Origin: Salticus scenicus
Lineage: Eukaryota > Arthropoda > Arachnida > Araneae > Salticidae
Direction of reading: 5' to 3'
Assembly: GCA_963930645.1 (NCBI GenBank)
Contig: OZ005659.1
Coordinates: 161,486,534 to 161,550,533 of the forward strand
DNA: 64,000 nucleotides
This document shows positions 11,871-23,180 of this stretch, piece by piece. Position numbers and translations under genes: made by a program. The notes beneath the pieces are model-generated. The model ran no database searches and had not been told where the DNA came from. It saw only the letters and a program-made list of their open reading frames with translations. Position 1 is the first letter of the stretch. Each line of letters starts with the position of its first letter.

Positions 11871-12191
11871 GGAGGCATACTATTGTAACAATCGCAGCTA
11901 TCGTAGATCACAAGTCGGATCGTACACTCCGCAGCAAAATTATCCGAGCACTAGCTATAATCCCAGTCTTAAAAAAGTACACTTAATACTGCTTTGTTAA
12001 ATAAATCCTTGTTGAGTAATGTTCTTAGTCTGTCTAAGAACATGAATTGACAAGGATTTATTTAACAAAGCAGTATTAAGTGTGCTTTTTTTAGACAGGG
12101 ATGATTGCTAGTGCTCGGATACTTTTGCTGCCGAGTGTACGATCGAACTTGTGATCTAAGATAGCTGCGATTGTTTCAATAGTATGCCTCC
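11871..12191. mobile_element. Extended Tc1-type palindromic MITE, 321 bp
   Basis: The core at 11923-12139 (217 bp, TA at each edge) is the same family as 17847-18063. Its arms contain GCAGCAAAATTATCCGAGCA and CTTGTTGAGTAATGTTCTTA-like segments and fold on a centre near 12030. Unlike the other copies, a further 52 bp on each side (11871-11922 and 12140-12191, beginning GGAGGCATACTATTGTAACA and its inverse) are also inverted repeats of each other. Both strands therefore carry a similar short open peptide. Either this is a longer subfamily or the core landed at the centre of an older palindrome. Confidence 0.85.
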
Positions 12192-12239
12192 CTATAACGG
12201 TGAGTAGATTATCACAACCATTAATGTCAGCACAATTTA

Positions 12240-12390
12240 GGGGGTCATCGAAGCAGGAGACCCATCCCTTCCATGGAGGATCAAAATTGTGATGGCATTT
12301 CTCCGGACCACCTCTAGGGGTGTGTCCCAGACCGTCGTTAATTGCCCATCTGCGCAGCGCTAGTGCGACGTAAAACCCAACCATCCATCC
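12240..12390 (+). mobile_element. 5'-truncated SINE copy with 11-bp TSD
   Basis: The sequence matches the 3' half of the SINE at 3134-3456, from GGGTGTCTCCGAAG onward, and ends in the same CCATCCATCC tail. The direct repeat AGCACAATTTA flanks it exactly (12229-12239 and 12391-12401). The tRNA head is absent, so this is a truncated but bona fide insertion. It is more similar to the other copy than to anything around it. Confidence 0.88.
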
Positions 12391-12401
12391 AGCACAATTT
12401 A

Positions 12402-14990
12402 AGGAGTTGCGCTAAAAATAAATAAATAAATAAGTAAATAAAAATTTAAAAAAAAGATTCATAGATTTAGTTCTGCAGGAAAAATTGGCAACTTTAACAA
12501 ATGGAATAACATACAGGGAATGAAAATTTAATTAATGAATTTAATTAATAATTTCTGATGCTTTTCATATCAACAATTAGTTTTTTTTATGCAAAGCATT
12601 CCCTAACGGAAATTTTTAATCATTCGAGAGCATGTACTAAAACATGTGGAGAGCAATTTTGGTGGCAATCCACTTTTCTGTTTTGTTTACAGGAGGTCAT
12701 TTACAGCAGAAACTTAGTTCTGAATTTCTTGCATCTAACATACTACAAAGAAAAGTAAAAATTGACATATAGAATTTTATTAAATCAAGCAGGATATTTA
12801 GGGAATTCGATTTCAAGAACTACAAAATTTAAATTTTTATACAGCTCTCAAACGAAAAAAAATAAAAAAATAAATAAAGAGTTAATATACATATATATCC
12901 TAGACTATTTATGGATACAAAGTATAAAGTTTTAGCACTGTATAGATAGTTCTAGGAAAGGGGTTCGTTCACAAAAAAAAATTAACTGTGTTTATTTGTT
13001 CACGTTATTAATTGTTTTTCTTGTAGTTTGGATATAATCGCTGCAACGAAATTAGCCAGGGAGACATGAGAAAAAGGAAATTATACCGAGACAATCCAAA
13101 AAAGTTTGTCATATTTTTCTATTAATATATTTATGGAATTTTTAATTCTACATAATTACAGTTTTATTTGTTTTTAGGAGAAGGTAGATTTATAGGGATG
13201 AAAATGAATGATAACACCACGCGTTCAATGAATTCTAATAACAATTAGTATGTTGTGGTCACCAAAATAAAAAATATATATATTCTTCTATATTTGTTTA
13301 TACAAATTCAGGCACTGTAAATTTCGTATTAAAATTGTTTTTCATGATGAATGTTGATGATGATATAAATAATTTTACTCTCTGAGAAATATAACAATAA
13401 ATGATGAAATAAATCAAGTTTGCTCAAACACCTCAGGATTTTTTTTTTTCAATGGAAGAAGTCTATAATTTTTTTTAATGTTATCGTAGATCTATAGTTC
13501 AACAATTCTTTTTAATGGTATTAGAAAGTTTTTTTGGAAGATACCCACAATGAAAATTTATAACCCCCGGAATAGCAATTATCCACAGAGGGCGGAAGCA
13601 ATGCTCGTGCATGCACTTTTTTTTTTTTTTTTTTTTTTTTTGCTTGTCAATTACTATCAGAAAAAAAAAAAAAATATTTTTTAAATTTCAAATTGGAAAG
13701 TTAAAAATAATTCTCATTATATACACTTATATGAAATTTTGTTCTGTACTGCCATAATAGATTTTTTTTAAGGATCACAGAGCCACCAGTTGAACGGTTG
13801 ATCCCCAAATGTAATCAGCATTAACTTACGGTAAGGTCCAATTAAAAGATACCCTCACAACATAGACATAGAGACAGACACTTTATTAAAAAGGTCTAAT
13901 CGTGTTTAGGGCATGGATAGGGAACCTGCTAATCCATCAGATACCGGAGGTCGAAAAATTTTACGCATCCAATCCTTATATATACATGCACATATATATA
14001 AGAAATGGACAAAATGATAATATGATAGTATATACGTATGTTTTCATAAATATACATATATATATATATGCTTGAAAAGGAAGTTACAAGTTAAGGTCAA
14101 ATTTAAACAACTAGTAATTATATATAATGAGGTATCTTTTCCCAAAGCTGCTAAAATATTATTAAAAAATACCAGTTCTAAAACTTTCTAAACGCACCGT
14201 ATATAATATTAAATCACATCTGTTTCTAATTAATTGTCAACGTATTTGCTTATAAAAATACAGACAGTTTTAATTAATTTACTTTGTCAATTTATTTATT
14301 TATTCCACTTCAGATATTCTTAGAAAGCAATTTACTTATTTCTAATGTTATGGAAATAATGCGCAAGGTAATTAGGTGTCATAAGGGAATTACTTCTCAT
14401 TTCAGAACCTGCTTCTGTGATAGAATATTCTTTTGCAATCTTCACGTTTAAGCATTTTTTTTTTTTTTTTTTTAAGAGATTGGCTATAATCCAGAACAAA
14501 AATTATTTTATTCTTTTGTGCTAGTTCCAATGCATAATAAAACGATCTTTTATTACGTTAGAAGATTGAAGTATTCGCATGAGGGAAATTTGCAACTCAT
14601 CATCTCGAATAAAAGGATAAATGTTTCCAATAAAGGAATAATTAATGACAAACTTTCAATGTAAAAATGCGGTGATACGAAATATTTTTATATTTGCAAA
14701 ACTTTTAGCAACATTAATATACACATAGAAAGATAAGTAGGATATGTATTAATTAAGCTTTAATTGATATATTTTTATATAAAATAAAATAAAATAAAAT
14801 TGGTGTGCTGTGGATATGACCAAACTTTCTTGTAAAGTTTTCTACGTATTTTACTTATATTTTTTATTGAGGAACATCCTTGCATAGCGGCCAATAATTC
14901 TGATTTATAGAAGCTGAAATTTCTTAGTAGATAATTTCACCTTATGTAATCATAAAACATTTCTACCGAATATATATATATCGATCATCA
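12402..14990. other. AT-rich stretch, no gene seen; one degraded repeat end
   Basis: Poly-T lies near 13618-13640 and 14455-14474, with TA-rich words near 13975-14070. At about 13775-13965 a GC-richer segment contains GAGACAGACAC and GGAGGTCGAAAAATTTT. This recalls the right end of the element at 41689-42976 (CAGACAGACACCATAG and CGAGGTCGAAAATTTTCACG), so it may be a degraded relative. No coding sequence recognised. Confidence 0.4.
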
Positions 14991-14994
14991 GCAG

Positions 14995-15640
14995 CAATTT
15001 CAGTATTTATCAATCCACTGCCGGATGAAGGCTTCCTCTAAGTGATTCTAAACTGCCCTGTTTTCTGCAATTATTCTCCATTCTGCTCTTTCAAACTTTA
15101 CCATTTCATCTCTTCAATGACACAGTGGTCTCTTCCTCGGTTTTTTTCTGATCTCTTCGTATCCAAAATAGGACTTTGGTGGAATACCTATCATCATTTC
15201 TTCTCGCAGGTTGCCCAGTCGAGGTCCAGTTTTATTTATTGACTCTAGAAATAACATCAGTAACTTTAGTTCGCTTCCTAATCCAAGTGTTTCGCATTCT
15301 GTCTTTTCAGGTGAATCCTAACATAAATCTCCCCAGCTAAAAAAAAAATCTTTAAAAAAAAAAAAAAAAAAAAGAAGAAAAACTGCAAAAACGTGCAGAT
15401 AATCTAAAGGTATTTGGAACAATAAAAAAAAATATTATCTGCAAATTTTTTTATTCCAATCTGCCGATTTTATGATTCTTGTTCCAAATACCTTCAGATT
15501 GTCGGTATTTGTTTTGCAGTTTTTTTTGCAGACTTTTTTTTTAGCTGAGTCTCCATGCTTCTCTGCTTCTCTGGGTTGTTTGGAGTTTTCGTATATCTTT
15601 GCATGTTAATGTGCAAGTTTCTAAAGCCTAAGTTAAAACA
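14995..15640 (-). pseudogene. RTE-like LINE 3' relic, split by a MITE
   Basis: Minus-strand translation of 15000-15332 in shifting frames gives RNTWIR-x-RTKVTDVI, then a Tyr-Phe-Gly-Tyr-Glu-containing linker, then VKFERAEWR and EEAFI-x-QWIDK. These are the RT thumb/connection remnants and C-terminal tail of an RTE-type LINE. The tail aligns with the copy at 1010-1182, and this copy extends further upstream. The foldback MITE at 15335-15547 interrupts it. The sequence after the MITE (GAGTCTCCATGCTTC... GGGTTGTTTGGAG) looks like the continuation toward the RT core. Many stops and frame changes make it long dead. Not a host gene. Confidence 0.65.
15335..15547. mobile_element. Foldback MITE with AGCTAAAAAA ends
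   Basis: Left end AGCTAAAAAAAAAATCTTT, right end its inverse (AGACTTTTTTTTTAGCT). Inside, CAGATAATCTAAAGGTATTT GGAAC and its inverse (GTTCCAAATACCTTCAGATT) form the stem. The same stem occurs in the element at 53813-54000. It sits inside a LINE relic, so it is younger than that LINE copy. No coding capacity, and the TSD is not clear. Confidence 0.75.
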
Positions 15641-16034
15641 TGCAAAATACACTGATAAAAAACTTTTCTTTTCAAAAAATTGGGAGGTCGCTTTTGAATA
15701 TTTCGCTATTTCTCCCGAAATTTTTCCTTATATATATATTGGTTTCGGAAAGAAAAAGAAATAAACTAGTACGTTTAATTTCTTTCGTACTTATGATTTT
15801 TTTTTTTTCATGTAATTTCCTGTAAAATTCTATGTTGAAATGGTGTCATTTCAGTGAACAGTAACATTTTATTGATTAATAATTGAAAGAAATTATATAA
15901 TGTAACGCAATTCTGACTTATAAAATTTAGACTTCGCGAATTTTATAAAGAGTTATTGAAAGAGCGGTATGAAATCCTTTTAAAATAGCATCTCTTAGCA
16001 TTAACGCGAGCGCGTGCGCATACACACGCACACA

Positions 16035-16421
16035 TATATCTGTACTGATAAGTATAAAGGATTTAAGTCCATATTCTTGATTTTTCAGGAGACGAAAAAT
16101 AAAGTTCAGCTAACTAAAAACAAATCAGAAGATTCGATTAGGAAAAAGGTATTTCGTTGACTTATACCCTTTATACCATTCAGTGATTGTGAACCTTCAT
16201 TTAATAACGGGAAAAAAATTGAATTAAATATTTTATACCATACATCAATGGTAAATTTCTGACTTGAACCTTTTTTTAGCAATGGATTTTCTCAAAGACT
16301 AAATGACATAGACTTAAATCCTTTATACCAATCGGTTAGGAATTTTTTTCTGAGTCTATGTACTTAACTCAAAATCGACATTTTTGGACTTAAATCCTTT
16401 ATACTTATCAGTACAGATATA
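16035..16421. mobile_element. MITE with long terminal inverted repeats, 387 bp
   Basis: TATATCTGTACTGATAAGTA begins the left arm and its inverse ends the right arm. The inverted repeat is about 36 bp and nearly perfect (through GGATTTAAGTCCA). Inside, variants of ACTTAAATCCTTTATACC recur at about 16160, 16220, 16310 and 16386, so the terminal word has been reiterated. Flanks are TA-rich, compatible with a TA target. It is non-coding. Confidence 0.8.
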
Positions 16422-17431
16422 TTCCTGTATTTTACGAAGAAAAAAAAATGTCATATTTCTCCTTCATTTCTTATGCTAAAAGCATTGCAAATGGTCTGAA
16501 ATTTTTTCTTTCTGAAGGTTATAAGAACACATACTTTGTATAGGATTTACGAGACTTGCTGGTTTAAAATATTCGACAGAATATGCTTTCACTTGTGGTA
16601 GCTTAACGTATGTTTCTAGGCATTTCAAAAGAGTGTTTTGATTTCTTAAAGAGCTTGAAAGGGAGCCAAAATACAGAGAGATTTCTTTTTAAATAATTTT
16701 TTATTTCTCAAAAGTAACATATAAATTTTCAAAAAAGAACTACATGAAGTTGTTCAGATGTTTTAAAAAAGAACGTTTAAAAGAAATTTTTTATCTACTT
16801 GTTAATTTGTTTATTTCCTTTTTACATCAAATGCAAAATAATGAGATTTGTCAAAAAATACTCTTTATGTATATTAAGTTAAAATCTCAGTTAGATAAAG
16901 AACGCCATTCACAAATTTTAATGCCAACACAAAAATTCAATGTTAAGGAAATGGTGGAAGGTATAATTTTATATTTCTAAATTACATAGTTAAAGTTACG
17001 ATATTTTACATATATATGCATTGAATGGATTGAAAAGAGACACAGTATTAAGCATATTACAGTTTAATCAAAACTGTTAAAGTTAACAACAAAGAAAATA
17101 AAACGAATTTAATTTTTAAATTTTATAGTTCTTCATTTGTACTAATTTTTATTTTCTCCTTAGATTTTATATTAGTATAGTTTAGCGACATAATTTAAAT
17201 TTATTTGAGTAATTATTTATGGATTTATTGATAAGTTAATTTTTATTTTATTTCCTTTTTAATAGAAGAAAGTATTGGATTCATACATATTTACAATTTC
17301 CGGTAATTGATGGATTTACACCTTTTCAAAGGTCTGGAGTAGGATTTGATTATTTTAATAAAAACGTCTGTCAGTCTGTCTTTATGTGTGCACGTTCAGA
17401 CATTTCTCAACCTTTGCAGGGCTTAATTCTA
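16422..17431. other. AT-rich stretch, no gene seen
   Basis: The open frame at 16744-16980 (78 codons) is Lys/Ile/Phe-rich and has no recognisable family. Part of 16450-16700 is similar to 2620-2890. Confidence 0.45.
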
Positions 17432-17651
17432 TACAGTCAGCAGCAAAATTATCCGAGCACTAGCCAATAATTCCGATGTCAAAAAAAGTACCCTTAATAG
17501 TGTTTTGTTAAATAAATTCTTGTCGAATCATGTTCTTAGACTGACTAAGAACACAACTCGACAAGGATTTACTTAACAAATCAGTATTAAGTGCAATTTT
17601 CTTTAGGCAGGGATTATTGCTAGTGCTCGGATACTTTTGTTGCCAACTTTA
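17432..17651. mobile_element. Tc1-type palindromic MITE, copy 2
   Basis: Starts TACAGTCAGCAGCAAAATTA and ends with a decayed inverse (GTTGCCAACTTTA). The interior CTTGTCGAATCATGTTCTTA folds back on its inverse around 17542. Same family as 11923-12139. The right terminus is the most mutated. Confidence 0.85.
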
Positions 17652-17846
17652 CTATAGTATGCGCTGAAAGAAATTCTTATTCTGACATTTATAAGTGGTA
17701 TAACTGTGCGAGAGTGACTTGTTCCACATTTTCTTTAAAATTTACCTTTGGCAGCGACAGTTATGTTTGTTATCAGGACTTAGTAAAGAACGTATAAAAC
17801 TGATTAAGTATACAACCTAAACACAGTCTGAATAAATTAACATACC

Positions 17847-18063
17847 TACAGTCGGTAACAAAAGTGTCCGAACACTAGCAAAAATTCCTATGTAAAAAAA
17901 GTACACTTCATACGGTTTTGTTAAATAAATCCTTGTCGAATCCTGTTCTTAGTCAGTGTAAGAACATAATTCGATAAGGATTTATTTAACAAAACCGTAT
18001 GAAGTGTACTTTTTTTACATAGGAATTTTTGCTAGTGTTCGGACACTTTTGTTACCGACTGTA
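17847..18063. mobile_element. Tc1-type palindromic MITE, copy 3
   Basis: Nearly perfect hairpin from TACAGTCGGTAACAAAAGTG to its inverse, 217 bp, bounded by TA on both sides. This subfamily has GGTAACAAAA instead of GGCAGCAAAA at the ends and is shared with 63570-63790. Confidence 0.9.
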
Positions 18064-18127
18064 CCTAAATGCAACGTAAATGCAAATGATCAACTCCAAC
18101 TTAAAAGCAAAATAGATAGTACAAAAG

Positions 18128-18338
18128 TACAGTCGGCAGCAAAATTATTGAAGCACACATGCCCACTTTTCATATATTTAGTTTGATCGCTAATTTTTAT
18201 CCTCAACTTACCTTTTTATAAACAGTATAAGACTAAGATCATGACTCGACAAATATTTACTTAAAAAAACAGTATTAGGTGCCCATCTTTCGAGTAGGAA
18301 TTATTGCTAGTGCTTCAATAATTTTGCTGCCGACTGTT
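18128..18338. mobile_element. Tc1-type palindromic MITE, copy 4, diverged interior
   Basis: Ends TACAGTCGGCAGCAAAATTA and the inverse TAATTTTGCTGCCGACTGT are intact, but the interior is much diverged. The two arms no longer pair well, which marks it as older or differently derived. It lies only 64 bp from copy 3. Confidence 0.82.
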
Positions 18339-20100
18339 CTAATTTCAGTTAAAATGGCGAAGTGGCAGTGGGCAGTGGGAAAAGAGAGAATTGTAGGTCT
18401 TTAGCTGATGATCGGAAAAATCTGAAAAGCTAGGCCAACGAATGAGACATAGAACTTGAGATCAGTCAGGACTTCTATCTACTAACTACAAAATTAGAAT
18501 ATCTCAGTTAACATTGGGGCAAAAAAAAAAAAAAAAAAGACAAAGAAATCAACGGGAGTTTAAATACTACAAGAAAACAAAGGTAAAGAATTTAGTTTAA
18601 TAAAGTATGGGAATTTACTTTTCTTAAATAAAGTAGCATAAAGATTTTCAATTAATAAAATCTTTAACTTGATATTAAATTTTCATATAAAAAAGCTGTT
18701 CTTTATTAAATGTAACACAATTTTTGTTTCAAGTAATTTCAAATGTAGCTTTTGCTTTAGTTATAGCGTAATAAATCTGTTTATCCAACTTATTTAAAAT
18801 GCAGATCGTTCTGATATTACCTACCTTGCTTTTATTATTTATGTGAGAACTGGGACTAACCTAAAAAAAAATTTACTTGATAAATAATAGTTAGACGTTA
18901 TTCGTACCCTATATAACGATGAATTATAATTTCTTTTGTGCAAAACCCCTGTCGTGTATAATAAGAAATGGATACTTTACATGCATTAAAAATAGCTCAA
19001 TAAAGGAAAGTGATTTGTTTTGGCTTGGAGCCAGATTCTTTTTAAAGAAATAGCTTTAGCTTGGTCCTTACTGATAAATATTCAAACACAGGCCCTATGT
19101 TTTGAAAGAAAAATAATTAACCCGAAGACACCTAATTGTTTTACACATTATTTTCCTAATGCTGAGCGAAGAAAAGATTTTTGCGAAAAATATGCAAGGG
19201 AAATGGCACAAATCATCTTCCGTAAGGTAGTCTTTAGGAAATTTGTGAAATTAACTACATCTGATAAAATGTATATAATTAAACGCAATGAAGTATATTT
19301 CAGACATTCTTTTCAATATTTGTGGTATTAAAAATCTATTTAACAGTTGAGTGTATTGTTTCAGTAATAACGTCTGGCTTATTTTACGAAAAATGTTCAA
19401 AATGGCAGCTGAATTATAACTATAAATTATGCTGTTGTATTTAATATTTTAAAAGCATAATATTATGAATTTTATACAGAATAATGTTAACAGTAAGATT
19501 AAGTACAAATGATTAAGGTAACTTAAAAAGAAATAAGTGAGACAAGATTAAAAGTAAATGAAAAAACCCAAATCAATCTTAAAAGGAAAGAAAATGAAAT
19601 AAATAAAAATAAATAATTTGTTAAATGTGACATACAGAGGAAAAATTAAAAATACAAATGAGAAATGAGAAATGAGACTTCGAAAAAATCACAGATGTTT
19701 AAATAAAAGAGCATAATAATAATACAGTCGAACATCGTTAACGTGAATCTCAAGGGGAATAAAGAATGTGATCATGTTGTCAGTAGCTCATGCTATCAGT
19801 AACTAATTTTCATATAACTAAATTAATCTTCATATTGACGGGAATTGTGGAAACAGTTCCTGTTAAAAGTAATCCGCGTTAACATATTCACGTGAACGTG
19901 TAATAATAATAACAATGACAATAATAAGGCTTAAAAATTAATAAATATGACTGGAGCTGAAAAAAATGGGAAAACCAATACTTAAAACAAATGTGATGGG
20001 AGTTAAAATGAGAGAAATAAGTAAACATTGGGGGAGAAAAAAAACTAAACTTACAATGGAAAAGTTATTTAATTTCTTTGCATTTATGATGCATATGAGG
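18339..20100. other. Stretch without recognised gene; pogo-like end fragment inside
   Basis: The 103-codon open frame at 19020-19331 has no recognisable domain. At 19723-19900, TACAGTCGAACATCGTTAAC followed by GTGAATCTCAAGGGGA resembles the termini of pogo/Tigger elements, but no matching opposite end is clear, so I regard it as a solitary end fragment at best. Confidence 0.35.
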
Positions 20101-20985
20101 CTCCTGTTGAAAAATGTGCCATGACTATAATTTTTAAAACACTGAATTTATTCAAACAAAACTTGAATAGTGGACTTATCTTGCAAATATCTTGGAGGAA
20201 TTAGCTAGGCAACTTCCTCTGCCATTTTGTTCAAGAAGTGGCTACTTGAAATCAGGCTGCCACTTGAAAAATTGTCATCACGATAAATTTAAAAATACTG
20301 AGCTAATTCGAACAAAAATTGAAAGGTGAACTTCTATTTAAAATATCTTGGATAAGTTTGATGGATAAATTTTGTTCCGTTATTTTGTCTCCAAGTGGCT
20401 GCTACTTGAAAAATATTTATTAGGATAACTTTTATAATGCGGAATTAATTCGAACCAAAGCTAGACAGTGAAATTATTGTTTAAATATTATGAATAAATT
20501 CGCTAGGCAATTTAGTTCGCCATTTTGTCTCCAAGTGGAGGCTATTTGAAATCATGCTGCAACTCGAAAATTTATCATTACCATAACTTTTGAAATAGTG
20601 AATTAATTCGAACCTAAGAAGAACAGTGGATCTCTTACAAATATCTTTGGTAAGTTCTCTAGACTCCTTGCTCCGCCCCTTTATTACCAAGTGGTGACCA
20701 CTTGAAAATTTATCACCACGATCACTTTTGAAATACTGAATTAGTTCAAAAGAAAATTAGTGAATTTACCTAACACCTGCTATTACTATCTTCGATGAAA
20801 TCATCAGCCAAATTTGTACGTCGTTTTGTTTCTATGTGACAGCTACTTGGAAATTTGTCATTACGATAACTTTCGAAATACTGAATTCATTTGGACCAAA
20901 TATGTACTGAAGACTTATCTAAGAAACACATTTGATATGATCGTTGGCGAACTTCATCTGCGATTTTTTTTTCCAATTGCAGACA
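20100..20985. repeat. Degenerate tandem array, about 138-158-bp unit, six copies
   Basis: The landmark TAACTTTTGAAATACTGAAT with TTCGAACC after it recurs near 20141, 20297, 20439, 20597, 20735 and 20880. Each is preceded by a CAAGTGG-CTACTTGAAA block and a GCCATTTTGT block. Spacing runs 138-158 bp. Copies are strongly diverged, so this is an old minisatellite or satellite fragment. No frame is maintained across copies. Confidence 0.75.
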
Positions 20986-21594
20986 ACTTGAATATTTTAG
21001 TTTCACCAAAACAGGTTTAAATGAATCGATTTACTTAAAACTACATATGTACATAGCCGACATCACGAAATTCATGAATAAACGTTATCCACCATCTTGT
21101 TTTAAAACGGCTGCTAATAGTTAAGGAGAAATAAACCAACCTACTCGTCCGATTAACTTCCGGAAGGACTTGTTTAGTGTTTCAAACTTACACACTAAAA
21201 TGAGAAAAAAAATATATAGAGAGATATATCAACGATATTAAAATATATGTCTATTGTTTCGAAGATGTCGACTTTCTGGCGTGTAGAAAGTGATTCGTAA
21301 AAAATCAGGAAGTTTCCAGTCGATGAAAGTACTTTATTCAACGAGTATTCTTGAAACAGTCCATTCAAACTATCATTTTAACGGATATTATCGAAACAGT
21401 TAAAATAAAATTGTTAATGAAATGGATATTTTCGGAAAAGTCCAATAAAACTCACTCATCACAAAAGTGAGCAGCTTTAAATATATCGCACAGGATATCA
21501 TTTATTCCGGAAATAATCAACAGTTTGAGCAAGAAACGATCGCTCGGAACAGCTGTCTGAGCACAACTGATTTCTAGAGAGATGATAGGCTCCT

Positions 21595-21910
21595 TTTTTA
21601 TATACATAGGCTGATACTCAACAATAACTTCAACTCCCGGTTGAACATGAAAACTTAAAAAGCCTATAAAGGCGGGGTTCAAATTTTCAGTAAATTTTGC
21701 CATGTTATTTCTGCCATCTAGCAGTATAGTTGTTATTTTCAGATTTTTTAGGTGGAAATAACCAATCAAAGATTATATGAAATCCTCGACGCTAGATGGC
21801 AGAAACAACGTGCTAAATTTTGCTGGAAAGCTGTACCCTGCCTTTAGACGCTTTTCAAGATTTTGCATTGAACTGGGAGTTGAAGTTAATGGTGAATACG
21901 GCCATTAGTC
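21595..21910. repeat. Long inverted repeat (arms over 110 bp, loop about 65 bp)
   Basis: The left arm at about 21605-21723 contains AACTTCAACTCCCGGTTGAA, GCCTATAAAGGC and TTTCTGCCATCTAGC. The right arm at about 21788-21895 contains their inverses in the correct order (GCTAGATGGCAGAAAC, GGAAAGCTGTACCC, GAACTGGGAGTTGAAGTTAA). It is probably a palindromic non-autonomous transposon with decayed outer ends. Open frames in both arms are mirror images of one another and need not be coding. Confidence 0.75.
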
Positions 21911-22685
21911 GCAATTTGGCTAAAATTCTACTTAATACTATACTAGAATTCAATGGGAAATTTCAGAACACGACTCCGATTGAAGATAGAATTTCAATAC
22001 TTTGGCTAACTTAAACTCTCATTTCTCGTCAAATTTGTTCACCAAATTACCGTATTCTTTGATAAGTTATCAAGTTTGTCGCTAAGTTTGACCTTTGTTG
22101 ATAGGAATACACTGCCCTTTGTAGAAACTTTAACTATTAATCTTACTTTTCTGTAACAGCTCATCTGATGCAAGAAAGAATTTCAATTCTTTCTACAGGA
22201 AAAAAAAAAAAAAATATATATATATCTGAAGTCTTGTCTGTTTGAGAAAGAGTCTTGAACATGAATAAAAGTCATGAAAGTATAGGAAAGAGTTTTATTT
22301 TTACATTTTCAAATAGTTTCGTGAAAGTAACGTTTAGATTGATATTCTGTTTTTCTGTAAACAAATAATCGTAATAACTAAATAACTAAACCTGTAAAGA
22401 AACAATAATAATCGTAACAAACTTCTATAAATAATGAATATTTGAACCATGATAAATTTGTTTTAGAAATGAGTTTTTTTTTTCTTTTTTTGTAAAATGT
22501 TATTCTTATAGTATACAACAAAGTTTTCAAGAATTTCATCAAATATATTTTACTGGCATCAAGGAAATCATGCAAAAAACTAAGCTGTTCGTATAAAATA
22601 TTAATAATAGACTCCAGATTACTCCATGTAATCACAAACTTTTTGATATCAGAAAACCAAAAATTCTGAATACTTGAATGTAATT

Positions 22686-22720
22686 AATTTTGGTAATATA
22701 TATATATATATATATATATA
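22686..22720. repeat. (TA)n microsatellite
   Basis: Runs directly into the left end of the putative solo LTR. TA-rich sequence is also present on the LTR's right side. Confidence 0.9.
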
Positions 22721-23180
22721 TGTAAGATCTTGGCTGGTTTCTAGGGGGGTGGGGTCAATGAGTAGATCTGGTTTTTAGACAACATATTAGAAGACATACG
22801 AAACATCAATTACACAAAATAAAAGCACATGACGATTCTTTTAACAGACGATAGTCATCAGTGACCAAGTCTTAATCCTTTATTTTAACAAGAAGCTCAC
22901 GATATTAATTGATTATCACAAAGCAATATTTCAGTAACTACTCGTACTATAATGTATTACAGACTTAAGGTATAAGCCTCCCAGGGATCTACCCAACTAA
23001 ATCTGAGCGTTTCATGCTCTAAGTATAGTGTAACGACCGGATCAGCCTACGCGCTGATGGTCTGACCAGCTTGTTCCACTGTCGGCCGGATGCTAACTCA
23101 CTTTCCCGCTCGACATATCGTAATGACTGGCATCGGAGGCGGCGCCATTCGTTGACTGGTGGAAGAAATTACATTCCACA
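22721..23180 (-). mobile_element. Probable solo LTR, 460 bp
   Basis: Read on the minus strand the segment begins TGTGGAATGTAATTTCTTCC and ends GATCTTACA, giving the TG...CA ends of an LTR. The first 150 bases are GC-rich, unlike the surroundings, as in many LTR U3 regions. AATAAAGGATT-type polyadenylation-like words lie in the second half. Both flanks are TATA, so a 4-bp TSD is possible, but the microsatellite context makes this weak. No internal retrotransposon sequence is adjacent, hence solo. An alternative is an unrelated GC-rich element that happens to start and end this way. Confidence 0.5.

Noticed and set aside
11792..12384. Similar peptides on opposite strands suggesting a duplicated gene
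   Set aside because: They come from the two arms of one palindromic MITE plus the adjoining SINE and are not coding.
19020..19331. 103-codon frame as a host gene
   Set aside because: Longest unexplained frame outside transposons, but no domain, no codon or composition signal, and its length is compatible with chance.
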